DNA from: a virus
Reading direction: 5' to 3' (one strand)
IMG/VR virus record: IMGVR_UViG_3300036770_007134
Location: 1-64,000 of that record
Length of the DNA: 64,000 nucleotides
In this document: positions 31,859 to 43,800 of the stretch, in pieces
Numbering within the stretch: position 1 is the stretch's first letter
How the letters are laid out: every line of letters starts with the position of its first letter
Translations under genes and position numbers: made by a program
The notes under the pieces: model-generated
The model's input: only the letters and a program-made list of their open reading frames with translations
Databases searched by the model: none
Told to the model about the DNA's origin: nothing

Positions 31859-34800
31859 TTAATTTCCGATCCTTGTCAGTGTAGGGACTGTTTCCGATGA
31901 TGTCAAAACTGATTCCGACTCAGTTTGAATGTCTTTAACAAAAACTTTCGCAAGGTTATTTACTACAAGCTCCCAATTAAGACTATAAGGCGTACCATCG
32001 CTAAAGTATTCATCCCATGAAACATATGGCCATCTCGCAATAAGAGAATATATCTCTTCTATAGACTTAAATCTAACTAGCGCAGAATATAAACCTTGTT
32101 CATTCTGGCTAAGACCAGAAATTGAATCACCAGAAGATGGGTCTATTGTATAGTAATTAGGTATATTAGATGACTGAATTGAGTCAAGTATTTTATCAAA
32201 AAATACAAAAAATGGGGAGCCGTCATCAATGTCTAATTTCATATCATTTTTAACAATCTGCATGTAGTTTGGCTCGTTTATATGTGACCTCAATAATTCG
32301 TTAACATAGGATTTATGAGAGTCAATATTTTCATCTGGCAATCTATAAAATATAGTGCCTATAATTCTATCAAATTTATCAGTCTGATAATTGGTTGGAT
32401 CGTTTTGACTATTGCCAGCTTCATAATCTTGATTTAAAATTGCCGAACTAGAAGAACTGCCCGAGCTTCTTGTTTCATTTACTCTTAATACAAAAATTTT
32501 ATTTTTCAGCGCTCTTTCAACAAAAAATTTTGCTTGACCGGCTGAAGTAGACAGATCATTTATGCTTAAATTAGCAGACTCCGAAGATCCAGGTATTAGA
32601 ATTCTTCCATTTATAACGTTTAATTCTGATGTATCTATTCCGTCAAATCTAATAGTAAATTGGTTTCCAGATATTACATCCTGAACCTCTATAGTATCTC
32701 CATCCTTAACATCTAAACATTTTACCACAACCTTAAAGCTTGGCTCTAGTCCAGCTTTATCTGGCCCCAATCCAGAAAGTTTCAAAACTTCAGAATGAAC
32801 CATAGCGTTCTGGTAAGATGCATATCTAACAAAGTCTTCTATTTGTGTTTCTTGCCATCCCATACTCTTAAAAAGATCATCAGTTCTAACGTAGGCGTTG
32901 CCTTCTGGGGTTCTCATCTTAACTCTTGTCCCAAGTATTCCTGGTAGAATAGCCTTACTGTGATAAGAACCTACTACCATCCCCTGGTTATATGAAAGCC
33001 CCGCATCCATTGGTTGCCCATTCTTATTTAAATACTGGATATAGCATCCGTGTTGATCAATAAGATTATCTCTTATGTATCTCCAGCCAGACCATGCCAC
33101 TTTAGATGCTATTCCACCAACTACTGCACCAACAGCTAAACTTCCACCACCAGTCACTGGTGCAAGAATGGCACTAGCCGTACCAAGCGCAGTGCCAGAT
33201 ACACTTGAGGCCATTAAGGCAAAGAGGTCATACTTTCGGCCCTGTGTACTCATCATCTCCTGGAGTGCTCGACTAGTATCTGGCGCACTTTTTGCCACCT
33301 CTAAAGACATTAGATCTTTAACCAAAGCTGATGACCCGTGAGTATACTGTATCCCTCCAACTAACTGAGGCGACAACATTTCAGACAAAGCGTCCATAGA
33401 AACGTTTCCGCCAACCGATACCCCAGAGTTTGCTGATCTTAATTGATCTAACATTATTCTAGTATCATTTCTTAAAACTTGTTTAGACATTAATGAACCA
33501 ACTGACGATATTAAGCTCCACCTGACCGGATCATTAACAGTTACTAGTGCATTCGGAGTTATGGATGTTATAAAACCAAGATCTGGAGTAAAGTGATGGA
33601 CAACCTGCTCAACTTCAAATATTCCGTACATTCTTTCGTAAACATCTGCTAAATAAACAAGATCATGCGGACGTATATCTGCGTTGCCTACAACAACTAA
33701 TTCTCCGCCATAAATGTCTTTTATAGAATCTCTTAAATGTGATAAAGCTATCCTTTTTGCCGAGATTTCGTCAGGAACACCAGTAGCTGCCTTGGTGAAC
33801 CCTCTAATAGTCTGAAGTGGATGCATGATGGGATGGATTACGGCCAGCACTCCTTCTCCTATCGCGTTATCAAAAAATATTCCTGTCTCAATAGTTTTCT
33901 CAACTTGCCTCTCAGAAGGCGCACCTTTATCTAGCGCAACTGTTACCGGATATTTTCCATCGGATACAGCGGTTATCACTGTTGGTACGTCGCTTATAGT
34001 TTCCTGTATCCTGTTTGATAAAATGTGACTAAAAGAATTTACATAATGTATTCTTTGAAAAGGTTCTCTTACTTCTACTACAGGCTCACCATATTCTCTC
34101 GTAAAAGGATTGTCTACTTTTCTAAGCATTGAGCCATCTGTGCCTAGTGAATAATATATCGAATCATTTAGCGCTTTATTTAAAATATTTGACTGACGCC
34201 TAAAAGCACTTGACTCGCCAATTGCATAACCAAGCTGGCTCATAGATAACTTAAACTGATTTAGCAATAAACCCAACCCATCGGCAACTGAGCTAAATAT
34301 TGGACCTACAGTATTATTCCATGCCGCCTCTATAGCTGAAGTACCTTTAGACCACGCCCACGTTATTGGATTTGTCGAACTATTACCTTCAGACGCTGTT
34401 GAGGCTAGTAATGATAGGAATTTATCTTTATTACTTGGTTTCGCATAATCACCATATGGACTTATGTAAACCCTAAATACCGCATCGACTGGTTTAAAAC
34501 TCCATTCATCACCACTGCCAAATATATTATTGTTTCCAGTTGCCAGTGCACCTAATGCGCCGCCCATAGATGCGGAAATCACAGCACCGGGGCCAAAGCT
34601 GCCTGAGTTAAATACTTTAAAATCAGGCCTTAAGACTAACCACGCCCTAGAGTAAGGGTCTTCCCACAGCCTCTGTCTAAATGATCCGACCATAAATAAG
34701 AACAACTGTTTGGGAGTTCTTATTCTTTGCATTATATTCTCTATCTCTGCATCAACGTCAAAAGGAGCTCGTCCATTTCTAAAATTAGATGGGTCCCCCT

Positions 34801-37800
34801 GAGGGATATTGCCATCAGCGTCTGGTGCCGTAAGATTCGTCTCCGGATTTTCTTCAACTATTTCCGAAAGTACTCTTTCATACTCAACCTGAATAAGTGA
34901 CTTAATCGCACTATTCGATAAGAATATCTCTCTAATAGATGCTAGCTTAGAATTTACCAAATTATTCAAAGATGCTATTAAACCACCATCATCACTGGGT
35001 GCGTCTATAAAATTTGCCCTTGCAAACTCTATTGCATCTGCTAGCTCTTGAGATGCTGTTTGGGCACTGGTGGTGCCAGGCCTACCTTCTAGATTATCTA
35101 CGTAATCCTGACCCAGAAGCAGCGAAAACTCATCGAGTGCGGTTCCATCATCTGCCCCAAAATTAGATATAACAGGATCACTAGGATCTGTACTTAACGC
35201 TCGCCTTAGGTAAGCAGGAAGTTCATCATCTGAGTCAGGATCCATACCATACACTTCCTCAAATATCTTTTTTACTGAATCATATGTATGATAACCAGAT
35301 CTAAATTGATTCCATATCCTTTGTGCCTCTTCTTTAGTTCTTCCACTCCCAGCTATAACAGATACTGATGGATCGAAATCTTCATCGTAAAAAGATCTAG
35401 CCTGTATTGATATAACATCCGCTTGATCATATACAGCTGACAATGTAGATCTGTTATCCTCATCGGTTGACGTATCTATATCATAAAGCTTGTCAATATT
35501 TGTATTATTTACAACAATATTAAAGTATGTTTCGCCATCAATTATCGGATTTCCACCATAAAGAATTCTACTATAAGATGGAGATATTGCTGTTTGGTAT
35601 GGAATATATGCCTCTAAAGAATTATTTAGAACACCCACATACAAAGGTGTTCCGCCGACCATTACGTTGATGCCATTGTCATTTTTTTCGGCTAATAAAA
35701 CATCACCAGACAAAGGCTGAAACGCGCCAAATCCGACTAGTGTAGGATTAGTGACTATTTCTTGATTACTTGATATTTCTGAAAAACTTAATATTGGAGA
35801 ATTTTGAGGTGCAATAACACCTAAAGAAGTGTCATCAGGAACAAAGGCCATCAGACAATCTTGTGGAGATGGGCTGTCTCTAAACCCACCTATTCCTTCA
35901 CTCTCACTTTCGGTTATTATCCCTAAGTAATAAGCTGCGTCTGGAGAAACCACCGCATCGTGTTCATTTTCACCCCAGAGGAAGTATGCAGGAGCGCACA
36001 CGACAGCCCTACCGGTTGAAGGATTAAATACTAAAACTTTTCTATTTCTATAATCCTTAGCAGATCCGTACAACTCCCCATTCGGATGATACTTATTTTT
36101 AAAATCTTCTATAGTATCCGGGGGGGCCGTAGGCGTATAGGGCCACTTCATCGCTATGTAAAATTGCTCTCTCAGAGCATCTTTTACTGCTGGCCAATCT
36201 TTGGCATAGGAGTTAAAAAGTCTTAAATTAGTAAAATCTATAGAGCTAGAATTAAAAGATGATGCTTCAGTAAAATCAACCTGAGTAGTAGGAATCGGCA
36301 TTGCTGTAAAAACTGGAATCTGAACCTGCTCATCAAGAATTTTTCTTTGCGCGTTAAGCATTGCCGAGGAAAAGTCTATATATTTATCGAGTATAACAAG
36401 CTCTTTAAATCCTTCTCTATAATCCCATTTTCCATCATATGCCCTTTGAAGACCCTCTCCAAGAATGCTAACAGTAGAATCTATTATTTCTCCAGACAAG
36501 TTTATAGTGTCACCCTGTTGATCAAAAATTGATTCCACTATATCAAGTGCGTAATTTATACCCTGAGTAATATCGCCTAGTATTGGCACATCGCCAATTA
36601 GCCAGTCAAAACTTGCAATCGATAAAGCTCCAGTTGTCACATCGGTAATTTTATCTATACTCCAATCTACTGCTCCCGTTATGCCAGAAACTCCACCACC
36701 TATAACATCGTCAAACACATTTTCTATAAAACCACCTGGATCGCTTTCTCTATCAAACAACGAATACTGTTCATTATCTTTAAAGAAATCTTTCTCTACT
36801 TCTTTTAATATTTCAAACAGCCTAGTATCATCAGAATCGACAGTTATCGATGAGCTATTTTTAAGTTCAGAAATACCAGATATCCCGATTGTGTCAACAA
36901 AATACGGAAAAGAGTATCTTGGAGGAAGATTCGTTATCTGGGCATGTCTGCTAACCATTCTGTCAAAATCTATGATAGTTTCCTTTTCCTCATAATCGAT
37001 AGGAAGATGATAGCCGACCTGAACAGTACCTCTTGAAACAGGAAGTTTACTTATAACCTGTTCATTTAAAATATCAAAATACATCATAGAACTTGGACTA
37101 CCAAAATTTAATATTTTCCCACTAAGCTCACTAGTTGGTCTATATATTCCGGAAGAATTTTGTATATCTTCTCCGATCTTCTTATAGGAATCAGATAACT
37201 CAGCCATATCTAGAAACGCAGAATAATCAGAATATCTATTCGTAGACTTGTTGATTTGTGTAAGGATTTCACCAATTTCGTAATTAGGGCTTTTAATTTT
37301 TGGGATATCCTCTAATACACCAAGCTCTCTTGCTTTGTCATCTCCAGGATAACCTGTTGTTACCGGAATTACACCAGACGTGTATAGCCAATGGGGTTTA
37401 CCATAGAATATTGTAGATCTATCCTCAAATGGCCTGACTGCGACTATATAATTAGGAAGGAGTCTGGCACATGTGTCAAACATATCCCAAACAGTTCTCA
37501 TGTAAGTTTGAGCCCTAAATGATACTTCATCTGCCCCGGGAAGGTCGTCGTCTTCATTTTGGGATATAATTCCCATAGTTCTAAAAAGATTTCTCCCACC
37601 CCTACCTCTTAAAACCCCTCCAAGACCAAAGCCAACCAGTGGACTCATCGGCCCTCCAAAAGCCGTACTTATAAGACCGCCCACTATCCCAGAAGCTACA
37701 TCATCTTTGAGACTAGAATTGAGAGTGTAGTCAACAGTTAAATTATCCAAAGTAGCTGATGCGGAAGGATTATTCTTTTGTGTTTGGATTAAAAGTTTAT

Positions 37801-40800
37801 TCCAAGCGGTATCTGTTAGCATGGAAGTTGCTGAAGAACCGGATATACCAAAATTGTCTACTGGAGAAACAGAAGCCAAAGTTCCCCATCCATCATCTAA
37901 GTCACCACCAAGGAATTGGGCTATACCAGTTCCATTTCCTGGATATATATTTCTTTTAAACAACTCAAGATCTGTCTCATTTGACGACATCCCTAATAGT
38001 GAGGTGACAATATCAGTGACACCTATACCAGTAGAATTTTTGAAACTAGAATATGCTGAATAACTTTGATACGCGCCATATGCACCTGCAGTGGGTAAAG
38101 AATGGCCCGCCAGCACGGTTGTTACCGCTCCTCGTATTCCTGCGCCCTTGGATAGATCTGATATTTGACTTCCACCTATTCTCCCAGTACCAACGCCGCT
38201 GAAAGCAGAACTGATAGCGCTATACATTGCCTCTTGTTTATCTCGCTCCTGTCTAGTCAGTGGTTCATATAATATTGTACCGAAATGCCTAATACCAAAT
38301 CTATTTTCAGAAAAAACTGTACCTCTAGTAGCTCTTGCTATATTTTCCCTGACTCTCCCAGCGCCCATTGACAGGAGCCTTACCATTAAGTCTCTTGGTT
38401 CGGACATCCAAAATCCTGTATCTAAACCACCATCTATTTTTCCACTATCTCCTTTTTTATTTGTAGAATTAATCATACCACTAAGCTCAACTGCGTCAGA
38501 CTGAGCGGTGACTGTAACTATGTCTCCTTGTTCGACTTCTGTTATAACTCCGTTAAAAAGCGTTTGAAGAGAATTGGGATTCGCTCCATAACCAGCCCTA
38601 ATGTGAACTCTTACCCCAGGTTTTAGTCTAATATTATTTATATCTACAACATAATCATTTCTCATGTGACCAGAAATATTCCTAGATAAATTTAAAACTC
38701 TATCTATAGACATTTCTATACCAGCATTTAGTGGAAGAGTTTGATTAATCCCATCAAGATATGAATTAAACATTTCCTCGGCGGCGTTGGTCGTGAGTTT
38801 GGAATATAGGTTAGATAATCTAAAAACAAGGGTGTCGGCCATAATATCTTCTGAACTAACTATTGAAAAGTCTATTATAGATTGTAGTCCATAAAAATTA
38901 TCAAATAATTTCATTCCAGCGAAGTTGCCGCCCTCATCTATTAACCAGAGCATATAGGTGGGAAACGCTCTTATCATTCTACCTGTATTATCCCTATACT
39001 GCGTATCTTTTAACATTCCTTCCCAGTGTGTATAAACGTCTGTATCGTAGGCATTTTGATATTCGGAAATGGCCTTAGCTCCCGGAACCCCTGAGTTTAC
39101 TCTTGTGTTTCCATTGTCAGGAGTTTGTACATCTTCAATTGGGTTAGGTCTTAATAATAGACCCCCAGATGAGCCATCTGATAGATCAGATTTCTGTACT
39201 AAGTCTCCGCCTTCTCCATTGCTTAAATAGAATCTTCCATTCTTAGAATCGATATAACCGTAGTAGTTACCAATAGCCGTCATAAGCATCGAGGGGGTCA
39301 ATCCGCTTTCTATTTCATCTCTGTTCCCTGTTGGAATCGATACTATAACCTTATGAAATTCAACGTCGTCTGGGTCAAAGCTGACATAGTTTTCGGATTG
39401 AAGAGAGTATTCACCAGCTAAAGCTGACTCTATTTGCTTGGACACCCTTTCTCCAGAAAGTATATGATCACCAATTCTATATCTAGACGCAGATGCTTCT
39501 AGAAATATCGAATCCTCAGAAACATTATCTGCGAAATTTATAAATTCAGATATAAATTGTCCCTTATCATCACTGGATAGGCCTTGTGTTTGTTTCAAAG
39601 CGACTTTTTCATTTAGTACATACAAAAGCTCTTCTCTAGATATTTCAAGATCTTTTACATATTCTCTTATTTCTTCGTATAAAGGCTGGTTATTTGAATT
39701 CGTAGAAAACCTTCTTGCATATTGTATGAAATCAAATTCAATCTTTGCCAGTGCTATTTCATTATTTATAATATCACCAGCAGACGGCGTGGTAACCGGA
39801 GTTTGACTTAAATACTCTCTTTGTTGCGACATATTGTTTATTATATCTTGATCATATGTTTCAAAGCTTCTAAAATAGAAATCGGGATCTAAATTACCTA
39901 CAATTTCACCTTGTGAATTTTGAACAGATAACGGAAAATCTGGATATGCATTAAAACTGCCCCAAAGCTGCTTTATCCTTAGAAAGGGATTTCTTTTTGA
40001 AGAAAAATGCTCGATCATTTCTTTTTGCTGAGAACTAGAAAGATTTTCTCTTTTTTGCTGAAATATGTCAAAATCAGACAACGTCATATCGACCCTGTAT
40101 ACATGCGGCTGATTAGGAACTGTTGACACATTAAATGACATAGGAAGAACGTATTTAATCCCAGATAAGGCGGTGATAATATTTTTAATGCCCATAAAAC
40201 CAAGGACACCAGCGGAATGTTCTAACCTTGCTAGTCCAGATAGATGATCAAACATTCTTTTAAGTTTCTTCAACTCCTTTTCATCATTACCACTGCCTAT
40301 GACTATCATAGATATACTCACAAATGAATCTCCACCACCTATGTGTTGGTATGTTGGTTCGTCCATAAGTTGAACTTGCAGTTTGGCAAAATTGTTAGAC
40401 ATTGACACATTTATCGACTCTACTATTACCGAATTCTCATCAAAAGCTACCTCTATCATTGGGACTTCCCATTCATTAAACTGATAGCTTGCGTTCCTTG
40501 CTCTTTGAGCATCTAAGAATGCCTGTATTGGACCGCTTTGAAAGAATCTCTCATATAAAACGCCATTAAACGCGCTTGTAATTTGATCTTTGACTGACTG
40601 CTGATCAGGAGCTGTGCCGGTTCTATCTTGTATCTCTGATATTTTTTGATTAGTCAAATACTCCAAAAAAGAACTAGGATTAAGTGATATTCTGTACAGA
40701 AGATCTTTACACTGATCAAGTGTCATATTATCGCCATCAGAATTCAAAAGAACCTTATTCTGGAATCTCCATGGACCAGGATCTTGATACTGAGTTAGAT

Positions 40801-43800
40801 CTATTGCACCGCTTGGGCCAACATATTCCCTGAGCCAATCTTCTCTATTCTGACCTAGTTCATTTAGCTTGTTATTATTTTCTATAATAAATGTAGATAT
40901 TATAGAATTAAAATTAAGTTCCGCGGAATCAGAAGAGCCAAGTGGTGCAGTTAATATATCCAGACTGTCTAGTATCAACTTTCTATATGAAGGCGAATAT
41001 GTATTATTTCTAGATATGTCTATTGTTTCAGAAAGACTCAACCCATAGTCGGCTGCCTCCGTTATGTCTATACCAAATTTCGCCAACATCCTTCTCCATA
41101 CACTTTCCCCGGCATCCGTGAGCAGTTCTTCTTGTTCGCTCCTAAAGGAGGCTATTGATGGTAGGAATATTTTTGTTTGAGTTTCAGCTGGAACAAAAAA
41201 GCTAATATGCCTTCCATCTTGCCACTCTTTAACTATATTTGTAGTTAAAACATCAAAGTTATTTACTGCTGGTGCACCAACCTCTAATGGGATGTCTTCT
41301 CCGTCCAGCGGTGTTCCAATTTGAGTAACATCAAAATCTAAAGCTTCACCCTGGTCAACTTCTTTTGAATCTGAAGTTTTTAACAAAAAATTCTCATTAA
41401 CATATTTATGAAGATGAGTTGCTGCCTTCCCCATGTATTGGCGATATTTACCCCAGTGGATAGATTGATTAAAGTCAGACAACATTGGCAGGAATGGCTT
41501 ATGGTTAAAATTAAGCAGTTCTAAATCAACTGCCAACGTAAAAGGATAACCAGGAACCGTATTTATAGACATAGAATTTAGACATACTGCGGTTATGCCG
41601 TGAACTGAGTTTAAATAATGGTTTTTTATTGGTAATATTGGAGAATACCTAAAAGCTGCAACAAGGCCTCTTAAAGAAGATAAGAATTTATCAATAACTT
41701 TTTCGTCACTACCACCTGCCTTAAAGTCTATCTTCATATCCTCATTTAGACTTATAGACGTTCCAGAATCTAAACTTATTCCCCATATTTCTTGATAATT
41801 AGGGAAAAATAACCTTAACCTTACTGACGTCTCTTTGTGTCCAGAGTTAAATTTAGGAGTATTTTTTTGCCTAAGAGCTCCACCTGTTAAGCTGCCGGTT
41901 TTGAAAGATGTATTTATATCTATTGAGATAGGTGGAACATAAAAATTAGCTGCACCGAGTCTTAAATGAAAAATATCAGGAGACTCAGGATGTATATTTG
42001 ACCTATAAGGTGAGCTGTCTAATACATTCTTTATTCTTCTAGCTGTATTATCAAGCTTATGAGCTAACTCAAAGACTTGTTGACCATTCTCTCCAATCCC
42101 AAATGCTTTTTCTAAAGTATCTATATAATTAGCTTCAGCGGTTGCTTGATCACCATATTGATTAGTTATAGCAATTGCGTCAATTAATAAAGTTGTGAGA
42201 CTTGGAATATAATAAGAGATTACAGTAAAAGCTATAGGGTCACTCTTTATCTTAGCAACTGCTGCTGATAGTGACTCAAGCCAATATATATCTTCAGCGG
42301 GATTGAGAAAACTATCAGCTGGAGCATTTAATGCGCCTATACTTGTCAGTCTTCTTTGAGCAAAAAGTGATATATCGTAGGCGTAGGATGCTAACTCCAA
42401 AAGGCCGCTAGATATAAGCCTGTCATAAATTACATCTATACCATTATTTTCAAGTTGACTTAGTCCTTCTGTGTTTACCGAAGAAAATGCCCTAATAAAT
42501 GAGTCAAATCTCTTCTGTTCAATATCTTCATCTCCAAAAGCTGTCAAAACAAGCCCTCGAACAGATCTTGTATCCGCTCCTTCCCAAGCAGATCCGGCAG
42601 ATGAGCCCGCACCGATACCCAAGGCCTGAGAAAGAGCCGATGCCGCAGAGTTAACGTCAACATACTCGCTAGAAACACCTGGATTTGAATAATCAAAATA
42701 ATCACGACCTGAGTCGCCCAAAGTGGCAACAGTTATTTCTTCCGTTACCAGCCTTTCTTCTTCTATCAGGGCATCATAGTCTAGCAATGATGAGGCTAAA
42801 ATTGCGGCCAACTCACTTCTAAAGATTACATCAACAAGATCTTCAAGACCAAGATTTTCATACTCATCAATAACTGCCAGAATTCTTTCTTCGACTCTTT
42901 GGGTTATTTGCAGTATATAAAAACCACTTTTTTCATCTAACTTTTGAATATATTCATCATATTCAATTGCAGAAGAATTATACTGCAAATATATGCTTAC
43001 AATGTCGGTCGAATAGTCTTGTAGAATATCCTCATAAGAAACATTCAGTGTTTCATATAACGAAGATAAAATTATTGTCTTTATTGGCTGCTCACCAGGA
43101 AAGGCGTCTACGTATTCTGTGACATTTGCGCTAATTACTTCAGCTATATCGTTATTGAGCTCAGTAATAACTTGATTAATGTTGGATGCAATTATTTCCT
43201 GATTTTGATCTGCAAACTGTTCTGCCGTTAGTCTTATCTGACTTTTGGCTAAATCTATTAAATTAGGAACCTGAGTTTTAACTATTGTCTCAAGCTGAGT
43301 TCTGGCTATTTGTGCGCCTTTGCTTCTGTAATCTAATATTATTCTTTCTATATCATGGTTAAAAAATTTGGATACGTCGCTAGACGCATCCAAAAAAAAT
43401 GTAGAAAGACTAGAAATAGTATCATATACAGATATGCTTTTGTTAACTGCTGCTTCTATCTCTTCTTTAATTCTTTTTACCGTAGATTCGCCACTCCAAA
43501 CTTCTAATCTTTCATTTGCGATCTTTGCGGCGGTTAGGGGGACCTCATCAATGTATATATCGTTTTCCCATAAATGTTGCCGCATTTGCTCCGGAAGACC
43601 AAAGCCTTGATTACCATACCCACTTTCGAGTAGTGCGTTTTGATAGTTGTCATAAGCTATTTGGTTTGATGAAGTATATTGACCGGTTACAAATACAGAC
43701 AAACATAAATCCATAGCAAGCGTAGAAAATTTATCTTGCTCATCTGAGTAGTAGTATATTATATGTTTTCCGGGAACATTTGGAACATTGCTAAGATATT

